From CAVZBW01 sp963773635 (lineage in GTDB: Bacteria > Actinomycetota > Acidimicrobiia > Acidimicrobiales > RAAP-2): a DNA stretch of 64,000 nt. Both the position numbers and the translations under genes were made by a program. Position 1 is the first letter of the stretch. The number at the start of each line of letters is the position of its first letter. Under the pieces are notes generated by a model. The model worked only from the letters and a program-made list of their open reading frames with translations, was not told where the DNA came from and ran no database searches. The DNA lies in the NCBI GenBank assembly GCA_963773635.1, contig CAVZBW010000005.1, forward strand, positions 248,001 to 312,000. Direction: 5' to 3'. Positions 17,594-25,991 of this stretch are shown in pieces.

Positions 17594-17977
17594 AGGTTTG
17601 AAATCCGCCCCATAGAGTCCACCGTGAAGGACTCGAGCCGCCACCTTGAACAGACGCGTCGGGTTAGCTACTTGATTCAATGTCGACCTGGTCGGGTTCG
17701 ACCCACCGCTAGCTGCGCGCGGCGGTCGAGCTCACGAGCTCAGGTCCAATGCGGCCGAGCATGTCGCAAGTGGACAAGTCCCCCCTCCGACACCCAGGTC
17801 AGAGCTCGGTTTCTGAGGCTCGGCCTCATTCCCCGAGTCCGGAAAAAGGGCCTTCCGACTAACACCGGGTCTAACCCGAGCCTCCCCTGCGTGCAGGAGC
17901 GCTGGCGCATGCCAATGTCGGAGCCCGTGGAGGGGGTCCGGAATCTCTGGGTCTGTGCGTGCGTAGATGCCAGAACC
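17594..17977. other. Island right-end intergenic region
   Basis: No gene was recognised. The region contains attR (17775-17794) and degenerate similarity to the tRNA downstream sequence just after it. Confidence 0.6.
17775..17794 (+). repeat. attR: duplicated 3' end of tRNA-Leu
   Basis: Exact 20-base copy of tRNA-Leu positions 5639-5658 in the same orientation, without the rest of the tRNA. The following bases (caggtcagagctcgg...ggctcggcc) still resemble the sequence after the intact tRNA, so the flank beyond it is probably the ancestral tRNA downstream region. Confidence 0.82.
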
Positions 17978-18634
17978 TCATGACGACACCAGCAGATAGG
18001 CGCTGTTTCCGACGAGCCAGAGTCCGAGGCCGAGTGACACGAGGATGATGACCTGGTCGGTGTGGGTGTCCATCCAGACTCGGAGCCGGGTGAGCAGGGC
18101 ATGGCCCTGCTCGGGCCGGAATCCGACGTAGAGCTCCATCGCGATGTACACCCCGGTTGCGATGAGGCAGAACCCGACGATTGCCACGTAGTCCTGCCAG
18201 GAAGCCAGCTTGGCTGCCGTCACCGTCGCCACGCCGGCGGCTACGAGGCCCCACGGCTGGGTCAGAGGGGCGAGACCCATCGCGTACCAAGGCGACATGT
18301 TGTCGATGCCGGTCTGCCACTTGGGAGTCTTCTTTGGGGGCTTGGGCTGGTCGAGCTTGCGCCAACGACGAAGACCGATGATCACGAGAGCCGCCCCAAT
18401 GGCGATCTTCACCGCAAGCGCAGCGAACGAGGGTGCCGTATTGGACTTCGGCGGGTCGTTGCCCGTTGCCAAGATCGTGACGGCGACGACGACGGCAAGC
18501 GAGAGCAGCCACCCGAAGATGAAGGCCGCTCCCTTCCTCGTCCCGTTCTTCGAGGACAGGACGAGGATGAAGGCAGTAAGAGGGATGGGTTCGAGCGTGA
18601 TCGCCAGCCCGATGAGCATGAGGTTAAGGACCAC
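17978..18634 (-). CDS. GAP family (Sap-type) membrane protein
   Basis: A 218-aa LysE-like membrane protein with six hydrophobic segments. The opening NLMLIGLAITLEPIPLTAFI, the central QTGIDNMSPWYAMGLAPL and the terminal helix are typical of the GAP/Sap (sulfolipid-addressing-like) family associated with glycopeptidolipid or lipid export in mycobacteria. The GTG at 18634 gives the conventional N-terminus. First chromosomal gene after the island. Confidence 0.75.
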   Translation of the reverse strand: MVLNLMLIGLAITLEPIPLTAFILVLSSKNGTRKGAAFIFGWLLSLAVVVAVTILATGNDPPKSNTAPSFAALAVKIAIGAALVIIGLRRWRKLDQPKPPKKTPKWQTGIDNMSPWYAMGLAPLTQPWGLVAAGVATVTAAKLASWQDYVAIVGFCLIATGVYIAMELYVGFRPEQGHALLTRLRVWMDTHTDQVIILVSLGLGLWLVGNSAYLLVSS

Positions 18635-18807
18635 CGACGCCGCCCTACCTTTGCCGGCGGGGCAGCCGCCTCCGCTGCCAACCGCCTCGCCGGAGCAGAG
18701 ACCCCTGCTTCGACCCAAGTGACCGTTGACCGGACGTGATAACGCCCAAACCTTCGGGCAGAGGGCGTGTCATACGGATTCCTCGAACCTTGCCCGACGT
18801 CTGAGAT

Positions 18808-19071
18808 CTACTGTCTCGCCATGTGCAGATGGATCTCGGCCTCATGGTCGGTGATCAAGTCACCACTCAGGTCCACAGTCACCCGGTGGAGCCTCCCGGT
18901 GAACCGGAACGGACGCACGTAGTCCGGGACGACTGGTGATCCAGGGTTCGCTCCGCAAGTGAGGGCACCCGGGTTGAAGATCAGGGGAGTGGTGAAGGCC
19001 GAAACCCCGGGTGGGAACTCGAAGACGAAGTAGTCGATCGGTCCGAGCGCTTCAATTTTGGTCATGGCCAT
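18808..19071 (-). CDS. Chimeric small ORF: DUF6325-like start fused to arylsulfatase C-terminus
   Basis: An 87-aa reading frame. Residues 1-20 (MTKIEALGPIDYFVFEFP after MA) match the N-terminus of DUF6325 proteins. From about residue 28 (LIFNPGALTCGANPGSPVVP, RFTGRLHRVTVDLSGDLI, HMARQ) it matches the C-terminal ~60 residues of actinobacterial arylsulfatases. Neither domain is complete and no sulfatase catalytic site is present. A deletion that fused two genes in frame is the simplest explanation. A GAGAAGGGCGG ribosome site is retained, so it may be expressed. Confidence 0.6.
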   Translation of the reverse strand: MAMTKIEALGPIDYFVFEFPPGVSAFTTPLIFNPGALTCGANPGSPVVPDYVRPFRFTGRLHRVTVDLSGDLITDHEAEIHLHMARQ

Positions 19072-19356
19072 GTGAGTACCGCCCTTCTCATTCGGGGTCA
19101 GCTGCACGGACGATGTCGTGGATCAGCGCTCCGAGGGCAGGAATGAACAAGATCAGGTGGCCCACCCGGCCGGGGCGAAGCCATGTCAGTATCCCGATGC
19201 CTGGGCGAGGTGTCATCACCCAGACCGGGTGATCTCGCAACCCCCGACCTGAAGCACCCGTCCCGAGCCTGCCTCCCGATGCTTGGCGAGCGGGGTGGCC
19301 GTGTCCCCTCCGAGACGCTTGGGGAACGAGGCCGGTGTCGTCAGCCACGCAGGGTC

Positions 19357-20556
19357 TTACGAGATTCCAGCGGAGCGGGGTTCGAAGGCCAGGCTCAGCG
19401 TCTCGGGAACACAGTCGATGCCGGCGGCCACTTGTGCAACCTCAGGACCGATCTGGGCTGCCAGTGGAGCGAGTTGCTGGAGGTCGAATCCATATACACC
19501 CGCTGCGTTACCTCCCACCATCTTGGCGACATCGTCGGGGTCCACGCCTGCATAGGCGTGCGCCAATGCCTGACGGGTAAACGGGAACGTGCCCTCCTCA
19601 TGCGGGAAATCGCTTCCCCACATGATGCGGTCGACACCGACGTGGGCGCGGTCGATGGCGTCCTCCCGGGTCATGAAGCTCGCCCCGATCCAACAGTTGG
19701 TAGCCCAGTATTCGCTCGGCTTTCGGCCCAGGCGGAACGGTTCGAGGAATTTCAACGCGCCAATGCGGCCTTCGTCCTGCTTGGCCTGCATGTCGTCCAT
19801 GGCCCGGAGCGTTGTGGGAACCCACTTCGAGCCCGCCTCGGCCACCACAAACGTGAGGCCCGGGAAGCGGTCGAACACGCCGGACATGATGAGCGACCAG
19901 AGTGGTCGATGCGAGAAGAAGCTTGCCTCCAGCACAAAGAGGGCGAGCGTCGCCGGGAAGTAGCCCTCATTGGGCGAGCCACCGCCGCCGTGGACATTGA
20001 CGACAACGCCCCGCTCTTGGCAGGCTCGCCACACGGGGTCGTAGACGGGCGAGTGCAGGGGGTCGATGCCACTGCCTGGCGGTACGCCGGGCAGCAGAGC
20101 ACCGCCCGTTAGACCATTGTCCGCGATCCAGTGCACGTCGCGCACGGCCTCGTCGACGTCGTTGAGGAGGATCTGTCCGACGCCCGCTCGGCGGCCCGGG
20201 AGCTCGGCGCACCACTCGGCCAGCCACCGGTTGTGGGCTCGTAGACCCGCCAGACGCAACGGGTAGTCGGCCGCTGGTGGAGTCGGCGTCACCAGGCCAC
20301 TCGTCGGGAAGAACGGTGGAACGGTGTTCGGAAATATGACCTCTGCGACGATCCCGTCGGTCTCGAGCGCCGACTGTCGTACCTCGGAATCCCAGTTGCG
20401 GTCGGCGTCGGGGGCGGCCAGGTCCCGGAATGGGTTCTCGTAGCCGGCGAGCCAGCGATCGAACTCGCCGTGATAGCGAGCCTCGAGGTAGGGCCGGTAG
20501 TCGGCCAGGTCGGCTCCCGCATGGCAATCCGCAGAGATGACGGTGTAACGATCCAT
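19357..20556 (-). CDS. Metal-dependent amidohydrolase (COG2159 type)
   Basis: A 399-aa TIM-barrel hydrolase/decarboxylase of the amidohydrolase-2 superfamily. Features are SADCHAG near the N-terminus (a variant of the first metal site), VNVHGGGG near residue 220, and IMWGSDFPHEEGTFP near the C-terminus, which carries the conserved metal-binding aspartate. Substrate unknown; relatives act on aromatic carboxylates. The start at 20556 has an AAGGAGCACGCC site. Two imperfect 15-bp direct repeats lie directly upstream. Confidence 0.85.
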   Translation of the reverse strand: MDRYTVISADCHAGADLADYRPYLEARYHGEFDRWLAGYENPFRDLAAPDADRNWDSEVRQSALETDGIVAEVIFPNTVPPFFPTSGLVTPTPPAADYPLRLAGLRAHNRWLAEWCAELPGRRAGVGQILLNDVDEAVRDVHWIADNGLTGGALLPGVPPGSGIDPLHSPVYDPVWRACQERGVVVNVHGGGGSPNEGYFPATLALFVLEASFFSHRPLWSLIMSGVFDRFPGLTFVVAEAGSKWVPTTLRAMDDMQAKQDEGRIGALKFLEPFRLGRKPSEYWATNCWIGASFMTREDAIDRAHVGVDRIMWGSDFPHEEGTFPFTRQALAHAYAGVDPDDVAKMVGGNAAGVYGFDLQQLAPLAAQIGPEVAQVAAGIDCVPETLSLAFEPRSAGIS

Positions 20557-20573
20557 GGCGTGCTCCTTGATCC

Positions 20574-20603
20574 CCACAATGTCGACTCCCACAGCGTGGA
20601 CTC
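20574..20603 (-). repeat. Tandem 15-bp direct repeat before the amidohydrolase gene
   Basis: On the minus strand GAGTCCACGCTGTGG is followed immediately by GAGTCGACATTGTGG (12 of 15 identical), ending 17 bp before the ATG. The position at the ribosome-site/operator region makes it a candidate regulatory repeat. Confidence 0.35.
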
Positions 20604-20841
20604 TCCGCAAGGTCGGCTACTCTCCTGCTGGGCGCCCACGAACGAGCGACTCCCCGAATAGAGCTTTGCACCCTGTCACCGTGCACGCACCCACGCGGGG
20701 ACCCCCATCGACGCGACTCTCCGGCGGGAGGTCATCCCGTCGAAGCAGACGAGTCGCAGCACTTGGGCTGGGTCCGGCCGCTTCCCGGTGCCAGGTACCG
20801 TCGACGCCTGAGGACATGGCTAACGCCTCGCAAGCGCTCGG

Positions 20842-21004
20842 ATGGGGGGCGGATTCGCGGTCGTGGAGACCGACAATCCCGATTCTCGTGGAGATGCTCC
20901 GGCGAAGTTCGTCCCATGCCTGGAGTTCGAAATCATCCCGGTAGGTGAAATTGCCGAGACCGTTCGGGCCTCGGCGAGGGCATGGAGTTCGCACCTCGGC
21001 CTGA
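20842..21004 (+). pseudogene. DUF3303-like fragment, degraded
   Basis: The first frame reads MGGGFAVVETD then LEFEIIPVGEIAETVR, resembling the second half of small DUF3303-type proteins. The expected ending (GVRTSA, stop at 21002) is found in the +1 frame. An in-frame TAA lies 21 bp upstream and no convincing N-terminal half is present. It is therefore read as a truncated and frameshifted remnant. Confidence 0.4.
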
Positions 21005-21122
21005 ACCCTCGGCCTCCGAGGGCCACTCGTGGGCCTCTACTACTCCAAGCATCTGGTGGGAACGACGACCTCGGCGGCCACCCGCAGAGCGGTCTAAAGG
21101 CCGCCGGCGAGAACCGCGGCGC

Positions 21123-21650
21123 TCAGGCGACGACAACTGGGCGACCCGCCGCCTCCACATAGCGCGCCACCTGGGCAAGGGTCCGGACCGCCTCAGCCAC
21201 GCGGCCGGCGTCGAGCGCATCGGCGACGTCGTCGGCCCCGGCCCGGCGCAGGAGGCCACCCAGGTCCTCTGCGAGCTGCGAGATGGTCCACTCCAGCAGA
21301 GGTCCGTCCGCCGGATCGTGCTCGATCACCACGTTGCGGGGCGGGTCCCCGGGGGTCAGGAAGTGGATGTGGGGCGCTTCTGCGAAGCAATCCGCCCGGA
21401 AGACCTCGTCGCCCGTGTCCACCCTCCACACGTGGAGCGACACCCCGTGCTCGTCCAGCACCGCGCCCATTCCCGCGGGCCGTTGGCCCCCGTTGAACCG
21501 GGCCTCTGCACCCGGACCGAACTCGGCCAGCACCGATGAATCGTCGAGATGCCGGAACTCGGCACCGAGGTCCACAGCGCCGCCGGCGATGCGCACAGTG
21601 TGCTGCGGCAACGATCGCGCGGGGTGAGCTTGGTACTCGATGGCGCCCAC
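21123..21650 (-). CDS. DUF7700-like protein
   Basis: A 175-aa soluble protein. The core (GAVLDEHGVSLHVWRVDTGD, ADCFAEAPHIHFLTPGD) has paired histidines (APHIHF), and a C-terminal helical region follows. The pattern fits a family I associate with DUF7700; function unknown. No ATG is present; the GTG at 21650 is the first sensible start, and the open frame continuing to 22106 upstream is low-complexity. Start uncertain by some tens of codons. Confidence 0.55.
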   Translation of the reverse strand: MGAIEYQAHPARSLPQHTVRIAGGAVDLGAEFRHLDDSSVLAEFGPGAEARFNGGQRPAGMGAVLDEHGVSLHVWRVDTGDEVFRADCFAEAPHIHFLTPGDPPRNVVIEHDPADGPLLEWTISQLAEDLGGLLRRAGADDVADALDAGRVAEAVRTLAQVARYVEAAGRPVVVA

Positions 21651-22300
21651 AGGTCCGAACGTACCAGCACCACGTGCCGCCTGCCGGACCAGGCGGCGGC
21701 CACCTTTGCAGGCTGCCCGCACGTCCGCACCGAAAGGGGCGGTGTTTACCTTCGCTTTCAACCAGGGCCGATTTGGACATTCGCCGCCGCTGTCCTGGGG
21801 TCCTTGACCGCTCGTTGTCGCCGTGTGACCAATACCGCATCCAACGCGTTGCCGCGTGCTCGATGAGGTCGCCCGTAGGAGGTGCACGGAGTGAGGGGTA
21901 TCAAGTGAGGGTGATTGCCGATAGACGAAGCAGTGGAACAGTAACGAACCATGGCCAGCCTTAGAGGGATGAGGACCGGGCACAACTTGGGACGAACACT
22001 CGCCACCGGTGCGCTTTGCGGAGGGACCGCCCTCGGCCTCTTGGCGGGCTGAGCGATCCTCCTGCGTCGGCCGCCGGAACCAATGCCCCGCCGACAGCGC
22101 CAGCACAGGATTGGGAAGTGCTGGTCAGTGGAAACGGTTCAAGGGTGCGCGCAGCACTCTGAGGCTTTCGATGGTCTCGACCGAATTCGCCATCGTCACC
22201 AGCCCGTCAGGGGCAGTGGGGATCACGCCTTGGGTAGCATCGAACTCGGGAGCTCCGCAGGGCTATCCCTGGCGTGTGGTGCTTGGGTGGAGGAGGGTTG
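21651..22300. other. Intergenic region without recognised gene
   Basis: Short ORFs cross this 650-bp divergent intergenic region, but none has protein-like composition or recognisable motifs. It presumably holds promoters for the flanking divergent genes. Confidence 0.4.
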
Positions 22301-23119
22301 ATGAAATTCAAGTTCCTGGGCGTGGCCGGCGCTCTATTGGCAGTGGCCCTGGCGGTCGGGCCGAGCATCGCTATCGGTGCGCCAGGCGCGCCCCAGGTTG
22401 CATCTGCGAGCGCCCCATCAACCCCACCACCTCCGCAGCTTCCCTCGAATTTCACCTGGCAGGGTCGGTACGTCGTCTCCGATCTTGGTGTGAATGTCCC
22501 CTTCACCTGGGAGGGACGTAACGGCTACAGCCAGATGACTGCTGGAAGTCCGAGTGATCAGATCTTCTTCACGAACCTCATCTATCACGGATACTTGTAC
22601 ACCCTGACTTACAAGTGGCCTGGCATACCCGATAGCTTGCTCGGGGTATGCAACAAGGTGCAGAAATATACTCTGAGTAACTACAACGCTTGGCTCGCGA
22701 CATCTCGTTTTGTCGGGACGGCGATCCTCGGGGGAAGATCGGGCCCTCAGGTGAACCAGTTCAGAGCCAGCATCGTTTGGGACTCGCAAAAGGGGTTGGT
22801 TCCGCCGGTGAGTACGTTGCCGCCGGTGGGAGGGATTCCAAACGTGGTTTCGCCGATCGCCGGTCTGCCGTCGAGCGCAACAACTGAGCCGGGGCTGGCA
22901 ATCCGGATTCCCATCCTGATCGCTGACTTCTCCGTCGATAGCAGCGATCCAACCAAATTCTGGCAGGTTCTGCATTTTGGTTTTCAGAACCTCTATGACC
23001 CGAATTTGGATGAGTGGATCACCATGCAGACTTTCTCAGCCACACCCGGGAATGTCGTCCTTCCTAGCGTTTGCCGAAACGCCACCGCCTCGCCGCCCCT
23101 TTCGGTCCCTTCAGCTTGA
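22301..23119 (+). CDS. Secreted protein of unknown function
   Basis: A 272-aa protein with a classical signal peptide (MKFKFLG, hydrophobic core to about residue 25, cleavage probably after AIGA) and a proline/serine-rich linker (APSTPPPPQLPS). A beta-rich domain follows with many aromatic residues and two cysteines (VCNKVQ, SVCRNA) that could pair outside the cell. No family recognised. The start has a GGAGGAGGGTTG ribosome site. The 3' end overlaps the following frame by 49 bp. Confidence 0.7.
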   Translation: MKFKFLGVAGALLAVALAVGPSIAIGAPGAPQVASASAPSTPPPPQLPSNFTWQGRYVVSDLGVNVPFTWEGRNGYSQMTAGSPSDQIFFTNLIYHGYLYTLTYKWPGIPDSLLGVCNKVQKYTLSNYNAWLATSRFVGTAILGGRSGPQVNQFRASIVWDSQKGLVPPVSTLPPVGGIPNVVSPIAGLPSSATTEPGLAIRIPILIADFSVDSSDPTKFWQVLHFGFQNLYDPNLDEWITMQTFSATPGNVVLPSVCRNATASPPLSVPSA

Positions 23120-23586
23120 ATTGGGAGCAGTTGGCACAGCATCACGATTGCGAGAAGTGTGGCGGCCTCTCGAACTTGCACCCGGTTGTCCATATTGAGC
23201 ACGGGGAATTGTTCGCCTGCGTGGACGAGGACATCGCACGTCTCGTCCTTGCGTGCTGGGAGCTTGGGATTCGGACGAGCTCTAGCTGCCAAGACTTCGA
23301 TACGTTGTCTGATATCCGATCTATGTATCTGTCCTTTCGCGACCTTGGGGACTACATCCGGTTCGGTGAGTGCCTCATAGAAGGTGGGCCCCGAGACGGG
23401 CTTTACGCCAGGATCTTCCCTCGCCCAGGGACCGACCGAGCTCTCTGGTGGGACTGGGAGGCCATCCCCGGAGAGGTGGACGACGACCTCAGCAACGAGT
23501 CGGTGCAATGCACTTGGTTTTTCTCAGTGGTGTTTCCGGCTGACGATCTTGGCGGTGCTGTGGACCGCCTGCGCCGAAGAACGTAA
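23071..23586 (+). CDS. Hypothetical protein with CxxC motif
   Basis: A 171-aa protein starting inside the end of the secreted-protein gene. It has HDCEKCGG near residue 27, a central helical part (DEDIARLVLACWELGI) and an acidic C-terminal half with many tryptophans. I recognise no family. The protein-like composition of the whole frame, and the absence of any alternative frame after 23119, support it as a gene. The true start may be a later codon that avoids the overlap. Confidence 0.5.
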   Translation: MPKRHRLAAPFGPFSLNWEQLAQHHDCEKCGGLSNLHPVVHIEHGELFACVDEDIARLVLACWELGIRTSSSCQDFDTLSDIRSMYLSFRDLGDYIRFGECLIEGGPRDGLYARIFPRPGTDRALWWDWEAIPGEVDDDLSNESVQCTWFFSVVFPADDLGGAVDRLRRRT

Positions 23587-23833
23587 TGCGGGCACTTCTT
23601 CCGTTCCTCGGCGCTGAGCGCTGCGAGGCGCCACATGAGAGCAGCGTGATCTTGCCAGCGGCCTTGGACCACCCCCGTTGTGGCTGCCGGCTCCGGATGG
23701 CACAGGGGACCGGCGGCGGCCCCGGGTGCTGACGGTCGGGGGTCTACGGCCGGCGCCATGCCGGCCCAGGGCAATCCCGTATGGCAGCATGGTTCTGCGG
23801 GGAGTGACAGCAGCTCCATGAGAGGGGGGTCCG

Positions 23834-24451
23834 ATGACTCAGCCGGGCTCTGCGCAGGTTCCGGGCTACCCGGTCGAGTTCGACGTCGAGCCCCAGCAAA
23901 CCGATCGCAACCGCCTCACCACCGCGTTCCGGCTGATCCTCGGCGTCCCCCAATTTATTATCGTCGGCGGGTTCAGCTCCTACGGCCCGTCGGCGTTGAC
24001 GGCGGCGGCGTCGGCCATGGCGTTCATCTCCTGGTTCGCCGTCTTGTTCACGGGCGAAGCACCCCGCGGCTTGTGGGATTTCACCACGTACTACATGCGC
24101 TGGTGGGTACGCGTCACGGCATACGCCGCCCTCTTGAGGGACGACTACCCGCCCTTCGGCGACGAGCCCTATCCGACCACCTACGGGGTGACGTACCCGA
24201 CGGGAGGGAGGGACCGTCTGTCGGTGGGTCTCCGCCTGATCTACGCGATCCCCCACATCATCGTCCTCATCTTCGTGGACATTGCATGGACGGTGACGAC
24301 GATCATCGCCTGGTTCGCGATCCTCTTCACCGGTGCCTACCCGAGGCGCCTCTACCGGTTCGCCGTGGGGGCTATGCGCTGGAACGTCCGCGTCCAGTCC
24401 TACCTGTTCCTGCTGCGAGACGAGTACCCGCCCTTCAGCCTGGATGGGTGA
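23834..24451 (+). CDS. Tandem DUF4389 membrane protein
   Basis: A 205-aa protein made of two copies of the DUF4389 unit. Each copy has a pair of hydrophobic segments, then FxGxxPRxLxxF and RVxxYxxLLRDxYPPF: AVLFTGEAPRGLWDF and YAALLRDDYPPF in the first, AILFTGAYPRRLYRF and YLFLLRDEYPPF in the second. Function unknown; the family is widespread in actinobacterial membranes. ATG preceded by AGAGGGGGGTCCG. Confidence 0.85.
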   Translation: MTQPGSAQVPGYPVEFDVEPQQTDRNRLTTAFRLILGVPQFIIVGGFSSYGPSALTAAASAMAFISWFAVLFTGEAPRGLWDFTTYYMRWWVRVTAYAALLRDDYPPFGDEPYPTTYGVTYPTGGRDRLSVGLRLIYAIPHIIVLIFVDIAWTVTTIIAWFAILFTGAYPRRLYRFAVGAMRWNVRVQSYLFLLRDEYPPFSLDG

Positions 24452-24618
24452 CGACCCCCGCTTTCGTCCCGCCTGGTCGACCTACCCCAGGAGTCCAAGC
24501 ATTGACATGACACCCTGGGAAGGCGGATCATCGGCGTTGAGTTTTCCGCCGCAGTGTCGCCGGTAGGGAACATGAGGCGCCAGGTGGATCCTTGTCCGGA
24601 GGGGAAGAGGGGGGCAAG

Positions 24619-25965
24619 ATGGGTGGCCAGCGTGACCAGGGGAACCTCGCGTTCGGAGCGGCGGGAGGTCGCGTACATCGTCGAGCCGTCGCTCTTGCCC
24701 CACTCATTGTCGCCATGGCTACGGCGTGCTCGGCCGGATTCTGGTTAGCGGCCCCTGCTCAAGGTGCGACGACGATAGACGTACCCTGCCAGGGACCCCA
24801 GGGCGGGCCGGCCGGACTCGTTGCCGCCGTCAACACGGCCAATGGCAGCGGGGGAGGGGCGATCAACCTCGCCCCGGGATGCCGGTACACGTTCACGGTC
24901 GCCGCTCCTGGCACCGAAGACGCTCTACCCCCCGTCACCAGCCCGATCACTGTCCAGGGCCAAGGCTCGCGCGTGGTGCGAAGCCAGCTCCCGGGGACCC
25001 CGGCCTTCCGCCTCTTCGAGATCGAAGGTGGAGGAAACCTGACACTCGACAACCTCACCATCAGCGGGGGAAGCGCCGAGGCCGAGGAATCGAGTGGTGG
25101 TAACCCGGGCAACGGTGGAGGGATCCTCAACAATGGCACTGCCACCCTCAGGGGCACCCGGGTGACCGACAACAGCGCCAGCTTTGCCGGTGGTGGGATC
25201 GCCAACTTGTCCGAGAGCTCCGCTCTCACCTTGACGGGGAGCGTCGTGAGCCGCAACGTATTGAGCAACCAGGCCCAGCTGACACCCAGCGTGGGCGGGG
25301 CCGGCATCGAAGGCAACGGCACCGTCGTGCTCTCCAACAGCAGCGTGACGGCCAACGTGGCAAAGACCGACGATGGCGTGGCGAGAGGTGGAGGCATCCT
25401 GCTGGAGACCTCCGCAAACTTCCGATTGTCGAGTACTGCGGTGTCTGGGAACACGGCGAGCGGGAACCCAAACTTCGGGTCGGCCCAGGGCGGCGGGATA
25501 TTCAACGCGGGTGGCCAACTCACCATGTCCATGAGCCCGGTGATCGGGAACACCGCAACCGGCGACATCGGTGAAGGGGGAGGGATGGTCAATGTCGGCA
25601 CGGCGAACCTCGTGAGCAGCCCGGTTCTCGGAAACCAGACCATTGGCCTCGAGGGAGCGGTCGGGCTCGGCAACGGCGGCGGCATTGAGAACAAGGGCAC
25701 GCTGTCCCTCACGAAAAGCCCATTGACGGGGAACACGGCCACCGACTCCGGCCAAGCCACGCAAGGCGGTGGCCTGGCCAACACCGGTACCGCAACCCTG
25801 GTGGCGAGTCCGGTCACCGGCAACCGAGCTCTTCCGGCGGCTTTGAGCGAGGGAGGAGGAATCTTCAGCGGCGGAGGAACGGTGACCCTGAGCCTCAGCC
25901 CAGTGGTGGGGAACGTGCCCGACAACTGCAGTCCTCCGGGAAGCGTCGCTGGATGCACCGGGTAA
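24619..25965 (+). CDS. Secreted right-handed beta-helix repeat protein
   Basis: A 448-aa exported protein: signal region to about residue 52 (cleavage near APAQGA), then a CSLP-like domain with many NGGGIxNxGTxxLxxSxVxGN repeats of about 22-38 residues. These build a parallel beta-helix as in polymorphic outer-membrane or adhesin-like proteins. Two cysteines near the C-terminus (DNCSPPGSVAGC) probably cap the helix by a disulfide. The ATG at 24619 is one of two possible starts 27 bp apart. Confidence 0.75.
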   Translation: MGGQRDQGNLAFGAAGGRVHRRAVALAPLIVAMATACSAGFWLAAPAQGATTIDVPCQGPQGGPAGLVAAVNTANGSGGGAINLAPGCRYTFTVAAPGTEDALPPVTSPITVQGQGSRVVRSQLPGTPAFRLFEIEGGGNLTLDNLTISGGSAEAEESSGGNPGNGGGILNNGTATLRGTRVTDNSASFAGGGIANLSESSALTLTGSVVSRNVLSNQAQLTPSVGGAGIEGNGTVVLSNSSVTANVAKTDDGVARGGGILLETSANFRLSSTAVSGNTASGNPNFGSAQGGGIFNAGGQLTMSMSPVIGNTATGDIGEGGGMVNVGTANLVSSPVLGNQTIGLEGAVGLGNGGGIENKGTLSLTKSPLTGNTATDSGQATQGGGLANTGTATLVASPVTGNRALPAALSEGGGIFSGGGTVTLSLSPVVGNVPDNCSPPGSVAGCTG

Positions 25966-25991
25966 GGGCCAGCGCCGAAGTCGAATCCCCG

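Larger units (their letters stand above)
5639..17794. mobile_element. ~12.1-kb genomic island integrated at tRNA-Leu(GAG)
   Basis: The boundaries are the 20-bp direct repeats that duplicate the tRNA-Leu 3' end. A tyrosine-recombinase C-terminal fragment lies 75 bp inside the left end, pointing toward the tRNA, as expected for an integrase beside its att site. The cargo is 13 recognisable genes for redox, stress and membrane functions, with no replication, conjugation or phage structural genes. The integrase is reduced to about 41 codons, so the element is probably immobile now. The boundaries are seen directly; the island interpretation is inference from established att-site biology. Confidence 0.72.

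Noticed and set aside
17690..17720. tRNA-like T arm (gtcgggttcgacccacc) near attR
   Set aside because: The flanking bases do not pair as a T stem and no acceptor or anticodon arm can be built around it.
19088..19216. Possible 42-aa membrane peptide on the minus strand
   Set aside because: It has a hydrophobic stretch but no ribosome site, and its 3' end overlaps the leader of the next gene; not enough support to list as a gene.
24619..25965. Repeat-rich minus-strand frames opposite the beta-helix gene
   Set aside because: Their periodicity is a shadow of the coding repeats on the plus strand, where the residue pattern makes structural sense.
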